31,331 nucleotides of DNA, taken from contig NZ_CP083985.1 of assembly GCF_020172665.1 (NCBI RefSeq), positions 2,108,426 to 2,139,756 of the forward strand. Reading direction: 5' to 3'. Positions within the stretch are counted from its first letter, which is position 1; each line of letters begins with the position of its first letter. A program made the position numbers and the translations under genes. This document shows, piece by piece, positions 1 to 11,996 of this stretch. The notes below the pieces were generated by a model, which worked only from the letters and a program-made list of their open reading frames with translations, did no database searches and was not told where the DNA came from. The stretch is from [Mycobacterium] zoologicum (GTDB lineage Bacteria; Actinomycetota; Actinomycetes; Mycobacteriales; Mycobacteriaceae).

Positions 1-72
1 AACCCGGAAGCTAAGCCTGTCAGCGCCGATGATACTGCCCACACGGGTGGAAAAGTAGGACACCGCCGAACA
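1..72 (+). rRNA. rrf: 5S ribosomal RNA, 3' part
   Basis: The first bases carry the conserved 3' half of a mycobacterial 5S rRNA, with the GAAGCTAAGCC loop, the GATGATACTGCC segment and the closing CACCGCCGAA strand. The 5' part lies outside the window, so the 16S and 23S genes should be just upstream. The 3' end is placed near 72 by analogy and could be off by a few bases. The next chromosomal gene is the TPR/HAD gene (Rv1691/Rv1692), close to tyrS in mycobacteria, which fits the second operon rrnB of fast growers rather than the rrnA next to murA. Confidence 0.95.
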
Positions 73-83
73 CAACATAAAGC

Positions 84-128
84 CCTGTGCCCCCCAACAA
101 AAATTGGGGGGCACAGGCACTTTTATTT
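84..128 (+). terminator. rRNA operon intrinsic terminator
   Basis: Two perfectly complementary 14-base arms (84-97 and 104-117) flank a 6-base loop, and CACTTTTATTT follows. The stem is exact and GC-rich in its core, a textbook Rho-independent terminator 12 bases after the 5S gene. Read on the minus strand the hairpin is followed by GGCTTTATGTT, so it may also stop transcription from the secreted-protein gene that ends at 156. Confidence 0.93.
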
Positions 129-155
129 CCTTACTGCTGCACTTCTTTTTTCTTT

Positions 156-530
156 TCAGTCGAGCTTGGCCAGCCGGATGACCACATCGCGCAGGCCCGG
201 GCAGTGCTCCGTCAGCACCAGCGAGAAGCCGTCGAGGACAGCCGTGCAGGGCGCCCCGGTGCTGGCTGAGACGCCGAACGGCCCGCTCCAGGCAGTGCCG
301 CGAAGCCGAAGGTCGCTGCGTGTTCCCTTGCCGGTATCGAGGTGTGTGCAGTCCCGGCCGCAGGGCGTCATCGTGAACGTCGTCGTGCTGCCGCGCTGGT
401 ACATATCGCCGCCGTCGATCATCTTTGCGGTGAAGATGCCGCTGAGGGGCTGTGCCGTCGCGTCGGAGACCGTTGCTATGGCCGCGCTGACCATCAGTGC
501 CGCCGCGGTGATGATCGCGGGGCTCTTCAT
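156..530 (-). CDS. small secreted protein with TPCGxxCT motif
   Basis: This 124-residue protein begins with a short basic stretch (MKS) and a hydrophobic segment to about residue 26, ending at an ATA-Q signal-peptidase-like site, so it is probably exported. The mature part contains TPCGRDCT (about residues 55-62) and two further cysteines (PCTAV, EHCPG) that could form disulfides. The same TPCGxxCT pattern, with similar spacing from the signal peptide, recurs in the protein at 18204-18629, so the two look like distant paralogs of a mycobacterial secreted family of unknown function. The start is supported by a -10-like TAGCGT seven bases upstream. It is transcribed toward the rRNA terminator and divergent from the TPR/HAD gene. 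Confidence 0.8.
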   Translation of the reverse strand: MKSPAIITAAALMVSAAIATVSDATAQPLSGIFTAKMIDGGDMYQRGSTTTFTMTPCGRDCTHLDTGKGTRSDLRLRGTAWSGPFGVSASTGAPCTAVLDGFSLVLTEHCPGLRDVVIRLAKLD

Positions 531-537
531 AGCACTG

Positions 538-543
538 ACGCTA
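538..543 (-). promoter_or_regulatory. -10 hexamer of leaderless secreted-protein gene
   Basis: On the minus strand TAGCGT is followed by seven bases and the ATG at 530. This TANNNT-to-start spacing puts the transcription start at or next to the ATG and predicts a leaderless mRNA. There is no clear Shine-Dalgarno, which agrees. Confidence 0.45.
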
Positions 544-636
544 GGTCCGTTGAAGGTCTCCGGGATACAGGGATTTCCCTTGCATTTGGGCCTGAGAGGC
601 GGGCACGCGGATGCGATCGTCGTCGGCGGCGGGCCG

Positions 637-669
637 TATCCTTACACGAGGTTTTACGGGCGAAAGGTT
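637..669 (+). promoter_or_regulatory. -10 box and RBS of the TPR/HAD operon
   Basis: TATCCT at 637-642 fits a mycobacterial -10 element and would start transcription near 649. GAAAGG at 664-669 is a Shine-Dalgarno-like site just before the GTG at 673. Together they decide the gene start, although the reading frame is open far upstream through the antisense secreted-protein gene. Confidence 0.45.
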
Positions 670-672
670 TCC

Positions 673-2589
673 GTGGTCGACAACAGAGCAAGCGGCGGGC
701 GTGGTCAGTCGCGGGGTGGTACCGGAAGTGGCCAGCGCGGTCGGCAGCAAAGACGCACAGGTGGCGACCAGCGGCGTGCACCCAGCGGTGATCAGCGGCG
801 GACGCCTCGGGGTGCCGGTCCGGAGCGGGATCGTCGTCCCGCGCCCCGGCGCGAGCACGACGGTGATTCCCGGCCGGCGCGGTCGGCCGGCGAGCATGCC
901 GCCCAGCGCTACGACGATCCGCCGTTGCCCGAGGGCATCGAGCCCAAGCAACTGGCTCCCGAGGTGCGCCGGGAACTGAGCACGTTGAGCAAGGCCACTG
1001 CCGACGCTGTGGCCTGCCACCTGGTGGCAGCCGGCAATCTGCTCGACGAAGATCCGCAGGCAGCGTTGAAGCACGCTCGGGCGGCCCGGTCGCGGTCCAC
1101 CCGGATCACCGCGGTGCGCGAAGCCGTCGGGATTGCCGCATATCAGTGCGGCGACTGGACTCAGGCCTTGGCCGAGCTGCGCGCCGCACGCCGGATGGGC
1201 AGCAAGTCCCCGCTGCTGCCGCTGATCGCGGACTGCGAGCGCGGCCTGGGCCGCCCGCAACGCGCGATCGAACTGGCCGCCGGGCCGGAGGCCGCCGAAC
1301 TCGACGGTGACGAGGCCGACGAGCTGAGGATTGTCGTCGCGGGCGCCCGCGCCGACCTCGGTCAGCTCGAGCAGGCGCTCACCGTGCTCTCGGCCGGGTC
1401 GAGTGACCCCGACCGGACCGGGTCGACGGTGGCCCGGCTGCACTACGCGCACGCCGAGACCCTGGTGGCGCTCGGCCGCGGCGACGAGGCCCTGGAGTGG
1501 TTCCTCAAGGCGGCGGCCGCCGACACCGACGGGGTCACCGACGTCGAGGAGCGCATCGCCGAAATGGGCGGTAGCGGCACGCTGGCCGACGAATACGACT
1601 GTCTGCTATTGGATCTCGATGGCACCGTGTTTCGCGGCGGCCAACCCACCGACGGCGCCGTGGACACCCTGGCGCAGGTGCAGAGCCGCGGGCTGTTCAT
1701 CACCAACAATTCGTCGCGCAGCCCGGCGGAGGTCGCCGCACATCTGACCGAGCTGGGTTTCAACGCCACGGCCGACGACGTCGCCACCAGCGCGCAGCTC
1801 GCCGCGCACCAGCTGGCCCAGGAACTGCCTGCGGGATCACGAGTTCTGGTGGTGGGCACCGAATCACTGGCCGCAGAGATCGCCCTGGTCGGCCTGCAGC
1901 CGGTGCGGCTGGCCTCCGATGAGCCGGCGGCGGTGGTTCAGGGACTGTCCACCGAGGTCGGCTGGGCCGATCTTGCCGAGGCCGCACTGGCTATCAGGGC
2001 CGGGGCGCTGTGGCTGACCACCAACGTCGACAAGACCCTGCCCTCGGAGCGGGGACTGTTGCCCGGCAACGGATCTCTGGTCGCGGCCCTGCGTACCGCG
2101 ACCGACACCGAACCCCGGGTGGCCGGCAAACCGGGGCCGGCGTTGTTCATCGATGCGCTGGCCCGCGGTGAGTTCTACGCGCCGTTGGTGGTCGGGGACC
2201 GGCTCGACACCGACATCGCCGCCGCCAATGCCGCGGCGCTGCCCAGCCTGATGGTGCTCACCGGCGTCAACTCGGCGCGCGATGCCGTCGGCGCGGTGGC
2301 CGAGCAGCGTCCGATCTACATCGGCCACGACCTGAGGGCGCTGCAGGTCGAGGCCGATCGGCTGGCGATCGGACCGCAGCCGCAGTGGCAGCTCAGCCTT
2401 GCGGGCACCACCTTCACCGTCGCCGCCGCGCAACCCGACACCGACGACGACGGCCTGTCCATTGTGCGTGCGCTGGCGGCCGCGGTCGCCGACGCCGAGC
2501 TGGCGGGACGTGCCTTCAGCGTGGAATCCGCCGACGAGACCGCCGAGGCGGCCCTGCAGCGCTGGTCGCTGCTCGGCGCCTGGCCGTGA
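673..2589 (+). CDS. TPR domain-HAD phosphatase fusion (glycerol-3-phosphate phosphatase type)
   Basis: The 638-residue product joins two parts that I remember as separate neighbours, Rv1691 and Rv1692, in M. tuberculosis. Residues 1-100 are Arg/Gly-rich and disordered-looking; about 100-295 form helical TPR-like repeats (for example ALKHARAARSRS, ALAELRAARRMG, ALEWFLKAAA). From residue 310 a HAD hydrolase of the NagD/PGP type follows: motif I DLDGTVF with D314 and D316, motif II FITNNSSRS, Lys in AGKPGPALF, and motif IV VGDRLDTDIAAA. Rv1692 is a D,L-glycerol-3-phosphate phosphatase used in phospholipid recycling, so the same reaction is inferred. No stop codon lies between the halves; an internal ATG near 1579 could start the HAD part alone. 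Start GTG 673 (VVDNRASGG) is chosen from the RBS and the Rv1691 N-terminus. Confidence 0.88.
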   Translation: MVDNRASGGRGQSRGGTGSGQRGRQQRRTGGDQRRAPSGDQRRTPRGAGPERDRRPAPRREHDGDSRPARSAGEHAAQRYDDPPLPEGIEPKQLAPEVRRELSTLSKATADAVACHLVAAGNLLDEDPQAALKHARAARSRSTRITAVREAVGIAAYQCGDWTQALAELRAARRMGSKSPLLPLIADCERGLGRPQRAIELAAGPEAAELDGDEADELRIVVAGARADLGQLEQALTVLSAGSSDPDRTGSTVARLHYAHAETLVALGRGDEALEWFLKAAAADTDGVTDVEERIAEMGGSGTLADEYDCLLLDLDGTVFRGGQPTDGAVDTLAQVQSRGLFITNNSSRSPAEVAAHLTELGFNATADDVATSAQLAAHQLAQELPAGSRVLVVGTESLAAEIALVGLQPVRLASDEPAAVVQGLSTEVGWADLAEAALAIRAGALWLTTNVDKTLPSERGLLPGNGSLVAALRTATDTEPRVAGKPGPALFIDALARGEFYAPLVVGDRLDTDIAAANAAALPSLMVLTGVNSARDAVGAVAEQRPIYIGHDLRALQVEADRLAIGPQPQWQLSLAGTTFTVAAAQPDTDDDGLSIVRALAAAVADAELAGRAFSVESADETAEAALQRWSLLGAWP

Positions 2590-2617
2590 CGGACATCGAC
2601 TAGCGTGAGTGACACCC

Positions 2618-2794
2618 ATGAACAGTGACATCGACGAGGTCCGGGCCCGCATCGCGGCCGTGTTGGCCGCACTGCCCGGCGAGGCGGAGCTGGCCGAGTT
2701 GTCGGCGCACAGCGACCTCAACGCCTTGGCGCAGCAGCTTGAGGAGGCCCACCAGGTGTTGGTCCGGGCGCTGGAGTCGGCGGAGAAAGGCTGA
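2618..2794 (+). CDS. small conserved protein, Rv1693-like
   Basis: This is a 58-residue acidic helical protein sitting 28 bases after the TPR/HAD gene and 8 bases before tlyA, clearly inside the operon. Size, place and the ending LVRALESAEKG match M. tuberculosis Rv1693 as I remember it. It has no signal peptide, membrane segment or cysteines. The LEEAHQVLVRAL stretch is amphipathic and may pair with another helix. Function is unknown. The ATG at 2618 is preferred because it gives the Rv1693 length; a GTG at 2609 would add three residues. Confidence 0.8.
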   Translation: MNSDIDEVRARIAAVLAALPGEAELAELSAHSDLNALAQQLEEAHQVLVRALESAEKG

Positions 2795-2802
2795 GTGCAG
2801 TC

Positions 2803-3606
2803 ATGTCTCGGCGCGCTCGTGTTGACGCCGAACTGGTCCGGCGAGGACTGGCCCGCTCGCGTCAGCAGGCCGCGGAATTGATCGACGCCGGCCGGGTCAC
2901 CATCGACGGCATCCGGGCGGTGAAACCGGCTACCGCCGTAGCGATCACCGCCGCACTCGCGGTCGCTGACGACGGTGAACGCAGCTGGGTGTCACGCGGG
3001 GCGCACAAGCTGATCGGCGCGCTGGACGCCTTCGAGATCTCCGTTGCCGACCGGACGTGCCTGGACGCCGGCGCCTCGACCGGCGGCTTCACCGAGGTGC
3101 TGCTCGACCGAGGTGCGGCGCGGGTGGTCGCGGTCGACGTCGGCTACGGGCAGCTGGCCTGGTCGTTGCGCACCGATCCGCGGGTGGTCGTCGTCGAGCG
3201 CACCAACGTGCGCAGCCTGACTCCCGAAGCCGCCGGTGGGCCGGCGGATCTGATCGTCGCCGACCTGTCGTTCATCTCGCTGTCCACCGTGTTGCCCGCG
3301 CTGACTGGTTGCGCGTCAACCCGCGCCGATATCGTTCCAATGGTGAAGCCGCAGTTCGAGGTGGGACGACAACAGGTGGGCGCCGGCGGGGTGGTGTCCG
3401 ACCCCGGCCTGCGCGCCGACGCGGTCCTGTCGGTGGCGCACCGGGCCGCCGAACTCGGGTGGGGCACCGTGGCCGTCACGGCCAGCCCACTGCCCGGGCC
3501 GTCGGGCAACGTCGAATACTTTCTGCATCTGCGCACCACCGCCGCCCTGACCGGCGACGCCCTGCGCACCGCCGTCGAAGACGCCGTCACGAGGGGGCCG
3601 CAGTGA
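2803..3606 (+). CDS. tlyA: 16S/23S rRNA 2'-O-methyltransferase TlyA
   Basis: TlyA methylates the 2'-OH of C1409 in 16S and C1920 in 23S rRNA; its loss gives capreomycin resistance. The 267-residue length matches the family (268 in M. tuberculosis). Residues 1-60 form an S4 RNA-binding domain ([15 protein letters not shown]), linked by RSWV (60-63), the counterpart of the RAWV linker, to an FtsJ-type domain with the SAM loop DAGASTGGF (88-96). The KDKE catalytic tetrad is intact at K69, D154, K182 and E238. The stop overlaps the nadK start (GTGA), which implies translational coupling. The protein should be functional. Confidence 0.97.
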   Translation: MSRRARVDAELVRRGLARSRQQAAELIDAGRVTIDGIRAVKPATAVAITAALAVADDGERSWVSRGAHKLIGALDAFEISVADRTCLDAGASTGGFTEVLLDRGAARVVAVDVGYGQLAWSLRTDPRVVVVERTNVRSLTPEAAGGPADLIVADLSFISLSTVLPALTGCASTRADIVPMVKPQFEVGRQQVGAGGVVSDPGLRADAVLSVAHRAAELGWGTVAVTASPLPGPSGNVEYFLHLRTTAALTGDALRTAVEDAVTRGPQ

Positions 3607-4508
3607 GCACCGGGAACCCACAGCGCACCGTTCTGCTGGTGGTGCACACCGGGCGTGAAGAGGCCACCGACACCGCCCGCCGGGTCGCGAAGGTTCTCGA
3701 CGACCACGGCATCGCGCTGCGGGTGCTCACGTCGGAGGCCGTCGACAAGGGCGCGCTGCACCCCGACGACATCCACCTGGCCGACTCGGACACCCGGGCA
3801 GCCGAAGACTGCGAGCTGGTGCTGGTGCTCGGCGGTGACGGCACCTTCCTGCGGGCCGCCGAACTGGCCCGCAACGCCGACATCCCGGTGCTGGGCGTCA
3901 ACCTCGGGCGGATCGGATTTCTGGCCGAGGCCGAAGCCGACAGCATCGACCGAGTGCTGGACCACATCATCGCCCGCGACTACCGGGTCGAGGACCGGAT
4001 GACCCTCGACGTGGTGGTGCGCGCCGACGGCGAGGTCATCGGCAACGGCTGGGCGCTCAACGAGGCCAGCATGGAGAAGGGCCCGCGACTGGGTGTGCTC
4101 GGCGTCGTCGTCGAAGTGGACGGCCGGCCGGTGTCGACGTTCGGCTGCGACGGCGTGCTGGTGTCCACGCCCACCGGATCCACCGCGTATGCGTTCTCCG
4201 CCGGCGGGCCGGTGCTCTGGCCGGACTTGGACGCCATTCTGGTGGTGCCCAACAACGCACACGCGCTGTTCGCCCGGCCGATGGTCACCAGCCCGGAGTC
4301 CACGATCGCGATCGAAGTCGAAAGCGACGGGCATGAGGCGATGGTGTTCTGCGACGGCCGCCGCAAGATGCTGGTGCCGGCCGGCGGGCGCCTGGAGGTG
4401 CAGCGCGGCACCACCCCGGTGAAATGGGCGCGGGTGGGCCGCTCGCCGTTCACCGACCGGCTGGTGCGCAAGTTCCGGCTGCCGGTCACCGGCTGGCGCG
4501 GGCAGTAG
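3603..4508 (+). CDS. nadK: NAD kinase
   Basis: NadK phosphorylates NAD to NADP using ATP or polyphosphate. The 301-residue protein has the signature GGDGT (77-81), the NE/D motif in LNEASMEKG, and [14 protein letters not shown] in the NAD-binding domain. The frame is open far upstream, but GTG 3603 overlaps the tlyA stop, follows a GGGGG stretch and gives the family length (about 307 in M. tuberculosis, also called ppnK). It lies between tlyA and recN as in other mycobacteria. Confidence 0.97.
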   Translation: MSTGNPQRTVLLVVHTGREEATDTARRVAKVLDDHGIALRVLTSEAVDKGALHPDDIHLADSDTRAAEDCELVLVLGGDGTFLRAAELARNADIPVLGVNLGRIGFLAEAEADSIDRVLDHIIARDYRVEDRMTLDVVVRADGEVIGNGWALNEASMEKGPRLGVLGVVVEVDGRPVSTFGCDGVLVSTPTGSTAYAFSAGGPVLWPDLDAILVVPNNAHALFARPMVTSPESTIAIEVESDGHEAMVFCDGRRKMLVPAGGRLEVQRGTTPVKWARVGRSPFTDRLVRKFRLPVTGWRGQ

Positions 4509-4521
4509 GGGCGCCGGCCGG

Positions 4522-6291
4522 GTGCTCACCGAGATCCGAATCGAATCATTGGGGGCGATCAGCGCCGCCACCGCGGAGTTCGACCGCGGGTTGACCGTGC
4601 TGACCGGTGAGACCGGCACCGGCAAGACCATGGTGGTGACCGGGCTGCACCTGCTCGGCGGCGCCCGTGCCGACGCGAACCGGGTGCGCTCCGGTGCGGC
4701 CCGCGCCGTGGTGGAGGGCAGGTTCTGCACCGCCGATCTGGCCGCGGCCACCGCCGCCGAGATCGACGAGATCCTTGATTCCGCCGGTGCCGACCGCGAT
4801 GAGGACGGCACCGTAATCGCGGCTCGCTCGGTCAGCCGGGACGGGCCGTCGCGGGCCTATCTGGGTGGTCGCGGGGTGCCCGCAAAATCGTTGAGTGGCT
4901 TCACCGGTGGGCTGCTGACGCTGCACGGCCAGAACGACCAGCTGCGGCTGATGCGCCCGGAGGAGCAGCGCGGCGCACTGGACCGGTTCGCCGCCGTCGG
5001 CGCCCGGCTGGAGCGCTACCGCGCCGCGCGGGAGGCCTGGCAGGAAGCGCGCCGGCAACTCATCGAGCGCCGGGACCGGGCCCGGGAAATGGCCCAGGAG
5101 GCGGACCGGCTGACGTTCGCGCTGCGTGAGATCGACGCCGTAGACCCGCAGCCCGGCGAAGACGACGCGCTGAGCACCGACATCCGCCGGCTCTCCGAGC
5201 TGGACGCGCTGCGGGCGGCGGCGTCCGGCGCGCGGGCCGCGCTGACCGGGGCCGACGACGCGATGGCGGATGCGGCAAGCTCGGCCACCGACCGGCTGGG
5301 GCAGGCGAAGACGGCGCTGACCACCACCGACGACACCGCGTTGCAGGAGCTGGGCGAACAGCTCACCGAGGCACTCACCGTGGTCGGCGACGTGGCCCGC
5401 GAGCTGGGCGGCTACCTCGACGGTCTGCCCACCGGCGCCGACGCGCTGGACGCCAAGCTGGCCCGGCAGGCCGAGCTGCGCACGCTGACCCGCAAGTACG
5501 CCTCCGACATCGACGGGGTGCTGGCCTGGGCGGCGCAGTCCCGCGACCGGATGGCCCAGCTCGACGTCTCCGAAGAAGCATTGGCAGGGCTGGCCCGGCG
5601 CGTGGACGAGCTGACCGGGCAGGTGGTGGCGACCGCCACCGAGCTCAGCGCGGCGCGGTCGAAGGCGGCGGGCGGGCTGGCGAAGGCGGTCAGCAAGGAG
5701 TTGTCCGGACTGGCGATGGCCGACGCCGAATTCAGCATCGAAGTCCGCACCAGTGCGGTGGCCGAAGACGACCCGGCGGCCCTGCGGTTGCCGTCGGGGC
5801 AGACCGTGCACGCCGGTGCCGACGGCATCGACGACGTCGAGTTTGGGCTGGCCGCGCACCGGGGGATGACCGTGCTGCCGTTGGCCAAGAGCGCATCCGG
5901 GGGCGAGCTGTCTCGGGTGATGCTGGCGCTGGAGGTGGTGCTGGCCACCTCGTCGCGGGATTCGGCGGGCACCACCATGGTTTTCGACGAGGTCGACGCC
6001 GGCGTCGGCGGCCGGGCGGCGGTGCAGATCGGCCGCCGGCTGGCCCGCCTGGCGCGCACCCATCAGGTGATCGTGGTGACTCACCTGCCGCAGGTCGCGG
6101 CTTACGCCGACGCGCACCTTTCCGTGGACGCCGGCGGCAACGGCGCCAGCGGGGTGCGTCGCCTCGATGACGATGGCCGGGTCGCCGAACTGGCCCGGAT
6201 GTTGGCGGGGCTGGGGGATTCCGACAGCGGCCGGGCGCACGCCCGAGAGTTGCTGGGAGCGGCCCGCGAGGAGCGCGAGAAACCCGAATGA
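4522..6291 (+). CDS. recN: DNA repair ATPase RecN
   Basis: RecN is an SMC-like ATPase that tethers broken DNA ends during double-strand-break repair. The 589-residue protein starts with the Walker A GETGTGKT (29-36), has two long Ala/Arg/Glu-rich coiled-coil stretches (about 155-215 and 325-390), an ABC signature SASGGELSRVM (about 457) and Walker B VFDEVDAGVGG (about 487), followed by the H-loop THLPQVAA. The GTG start lies 13 bases after nadK. No SOS box stands directly before it, as expected for a gene transcribed from further upstream. Confidence 0.97.
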   Translation: MLTEIRIESLGAISAATAEFDRGLTVLTGETGTGKTMVVTGLHLLGGARADANRVRSGAARAVVEGRFCTADLAAATAAEIDEILDSAGADRDEDGTVIAARSVSRDGPSRAYLGGRGVPAKSLSGFTGGLLTLHGQNDQLRLMRPEEQRGALDRFAAVGARLERYRAAREAWQEARRQLIERRDRAREMAQEADRLTFALREIDAVDPQPGEDDALSTDIRRLSELDALRAAASGARAALTGADDAMADAASSATDRLGQAKTALTTTDDTALQELGEQLTEALTVVGDVARELGGYLDGLPTGADALDAKLARQAELRTLTRKYASDIDGVLAWAAQSRDRMAQLDVSEEALAGLARRVDELTGQVVATATELSAARSKAAGGLAKAVSKELSGLAMADAEFSIEVRTSAVAEDDPAALRLPSGQTVHAGADGIDDVEFGLAAHRGMTVLPLAKSASGGELSRVMLALEVVLATSSRDSAGTTMVFDEVDAGVGGRAAVQIGRRLARLARTHQVIVVTHLPQVAAYADAHLSVDAGGNGASGVRRLDDDGRVAELARMLAGLGDSDSGRAHARELLGAAREEREKPE

Positions 6292-6305
6292 GCCTGTGAC
6301 TGGTG

Positions 6306-6340
6306 TGACTGTTTATAACTAAAGGGACAATTGTTACGGC
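6306..6340 (+). promoter_or_regulatory. AT-rich candidate promoter before steA
   Basis: The 93-base gap after recN has an AT-rich island unusual for this genome. It holds TATAAC at 6315-6319 in the context TTTATAACT, the palindrome ACAATTGT (6327-6334), and TAAC/GTTA half sites 13 bases apart. It could be an internal promoter with a regulator site for the steA-mctB pair. This is inferred from composition and position only. Confidence 0.35.
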
Positions 6341-6384
6341 GCGCCTCCCGTTGTTCAGCGGATTTGCCGGACACAATCGCGCCC

Positions 6385-7566
6385 ATGAAGATGCCTGCGT
6401 TGCTGTCTCGTAACACCGCTCGGCCTGGTGTCGTCGGTACCGCCCGGGTCGACCACGACATCGACCGGTTGCTGCGCCGGGTCGGCCCCGGCGACATCGT
6501 CGTCCTCGACATCCTCGACCTGGACCGCATCACCGCCGACGCGCTGGTGGAGGCCGACATCGCCGGCGTCGTCAACGCCTCGGCATCCATCTCCGGCCGC
6601 TACCCCAACCTGGGGCCCGAGGTGCTCGTCGCCAACGGTGTCACCCTGATCGACGAAGCCGGCCCCACGGTGTTCAAGAAGATCCGCGACGGAGCCAAGG
6701 TCCGGCTGCACAACGGCGCCGTCTACTCCGGGGATCGCAGGCTGGCCCGCGGTGTCGAACGCAACGACGTCGAGATCGCCGACATGATGCAGGACGCCAA
6801 GACCGGGCTCGTCGCACACCTGGAGTCTTTCGCCGGCAACACCATTGAGTTCATTCGCAGCGAGAGCCCGCTGCTGATCGACGGGATCGGCATCCCCGAG
6901 ATCGACGTCGACCTGCGTCGTTGCCACGTGGTGCTCGTCGGCGACGAGACCGACGCCGCTGACGACCTCAAGCGGCTCAAGCCGTTCATCAAGGAGTACC
7001 AGCCCGTGCTGATCGGCATCGGGTCCGGTGCCGACGTGCTGCGCAAGGCCGGATACCGTCCGCAGCTGATCGTCGGTGACCCGGACCAGATGAGTGCCGA
7101 GGTGCTGCGCTGCGGGTCGCAGGTGGTCCTGCCGGCCGACGCCGACGGCCACGCGCCGGGCCTGGAGCGCATCCAGGACCTCGGTGTCGGTGCGATGACC
7201 TTCCCGGCCGCCGGATCGGCCATGGATCTCGCGTTGCTGCTGGCCGACCACCACGGCGCCGCACTGCTGGTGACGGCCGGGCACACCGCCAACATCGAGA
7301 CGTTCTTCGACCGGACCCGCCAGATGACGAACCCGTCGATGTTCCTGACCCGGCTCAAGGTCGGCGAGAAGCTGGTGGACGCCCGCGCGGTGGCAACCCT
7401 GTACCGCAACCGGGTCTCTGCCGGCGCGATCGCGCTGCTGGTGCTGTCGATGCTGGTGGCGGTCATCGTCGCGCTGTGGGTGTCGCAGACCGACGCCGTG
7501 GTTCTGGACTGGCTCAGCAATTACTGGCATCACCTGGTGCAGTGGCTGCGGCACTGGGTGACCTAA
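6385..7566 (+). CDS. steA: SteA-like septation/envelope protein (Rv1697)
   Basis: This 393-residue protein has exactly the length I recall for Rv1697 and shares its motifs (LLSRNTA, IDRLLRRVGPGDIVVLD). The central part contains GDPD at 231-234 in a fold related to thiamin pyrophosphokinase, which explains the old annotation, but there is no evidence that it makes TPP. A C-terminal transmembrane helix (about 350-372) is followed by a Trp-rich tail. Its corynebacterial homolog SteA works with SteB in cell separation upstream of the peptidoglycan hydrolase RipA. It is followed 22 bases later by the SteB/MctB gene. ATG 6385 is chosen over the longer frame from 6331 because it gives the Rv1697 N-terminus. 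Confidence 0.88.
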   Translation: MKMPALLSRNTARPGVVGTARVDHDIDRLLRRVGPGDIVVLDILDLDRITADALVEADIAGVVNASASISGRYPNLGPEVLVANGVTLIDEAGPTVFKKIRDGAKVRLHNGAVYSGDRRLARGVERNDVEIADMMQDAKTGLVAHLESFAGNTIEFIRSESPLLIDGIGIPEIDVDLRRCHVVLVGDETDAADDLKRLKPFIKEYQPVLIGIGSGADVLRKAGYRPQLIVGDPDQMSAEVLRCGSQVVLPADADGHAPGLERIQDLGVGAMTFPAAGSAMDLALLLADHHGAALLVTAGHTANIETFFDRTRQMTNPSMFLTRLKVGEKLVDARAVATLYRNRVSAGAIALLVLSMLVAVIVALWVSQTDAVVLDWLSNYWHHLVQWLRHWVT

Positions 7567-7588
7567 ACGGATTGGGGCGCACACCGCA

Positions 7589-11003
<3,415 letters not shown>

Positions 11004-11007
<4 letters not shown>

Positions 11008-11984
11008 CCGCCGCGACCCGGCCGGTGGGTGCGCTGCCCGGGCAACTGCAGGGTTACCTGGACCATCTGACCATCGAGCGCGGCGTCGCGGCCAACACGC
11101 TCAGCTCCTACCGGCGGGATCTGCGCCGCTACAGCGAGTACCTGCTGGCCCGCGGTATCGAAGACCTGGCCGCCGTCGGTGAACACGACGTCACCGACTT
11201 CGTGGTGGCGTTGCGCCGGGGTGACCCGGACACCGGGGTGCCGGCGCTGTCGGCGGTCTCGACGGGTCGAGCGTTGGTCGCGGTGCGCGGTCTGCACCGG
11301 TTCGCCGTCGCCGAGGGTCTGACGCCGACCGACGTGGCGAATGGGGTCAAGCCGCCCACACCCGGGCGACGGCTGCCCAAAAGCCTGACCGTCGACGAGG
11401 TCTCGGCGCTGCTGGCCGGCGCCGGAGGCGCTCACCCGCAAGCGGGCGGTACCCCCAGCGAGGCCGACGGGCCGCTGACGTTGCGTAACCGCGCCCTGCT
11501 GGAGTTGTTGTATTCCACCGGATCCCGGATCTCTGAGGCCGTCGGACTGGATATCGATGACGTGGATATGCGGGACCGATCGGTGTTGTTGCGCGGCAAG
11601 GGCGGCAAGCAGCGCCTGGTGCCGGTGGGCCGGCCCGCGGTCGCCGCACTGGACGCCTACCTGGTGCGGGGCCGCCCGGGCCTGGCGGGCCGGGGCCGCG
11701 GCACTCCGGCGGTCTTCCTCAACGCCCGGGGCGGCCGGCTGTCACGACAGAGCGCCTGGCAGGTGTTGCACGACGCCGCCGAGCGAGCCGGGATCACCGC
11801 GAAGGTGTCGCCACACACGCTGCGGCACTCGTTCGCCACGCATCTGCTCGACGGCGGGGCCGACGTTCGGGTGGTGCAGGAACTTCTCGGGCACGCCTCG
11901 GTGACCACCACGCAGATCTACACCCTGGTGACCGTCAACGCGCTGCGCGAGGTGTGGGCCGGCGCCCACCCCCGCGCGCGGTAG
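11004..11984 (+). CDS. xerD: chromosomal tyrosine recombinase XerD
   Basis: XerD with XerC resolves chromosome dimers at dif. Residues 15-115 form the SAM-like core-binding domain ([19 protein letters not shown]), and the catalytic domain has the full set R175, K199, H271, R274, H297 and Y306 ([36 protein letters not shown]). At 326 residues it is about 15 longer than the 311 of M. tuberculosis. The surplus sits in the linker between the domains, where a palindromic DNA repeat (11435-11453) encodes [12 protein letters not shown]. It is a housekeeping gene in the conserved operon and not tied to the island at 21.4 kb. Confidence 0.93.
11435..11453. repeat. short palindromic insert within xerD
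   Basis: CCCGC-AA-GCGGG (11435-11446) is followed by the palindrome GGTACC (11448-11453) and CCC. It lies exactly in the region that makes this XerD longer than its M. tuberculosis counterpart, and stays in frame. The combination resembles short dispersed repeats I recall from mycobacterial genomes, but I see no second copy in this window. Confidence 0.4.
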
Positions 11985-11996
11985 CACATCTCCTTG

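Noticed and set aside
3144..6240. Long minus-strand open frames opposite nadK and recN
   Set aside because: They are rich in Arg, Pro, His and Gly with no family motifs and mirror well-defined plus-strand genes; long antisense frames are expected at this GC content.
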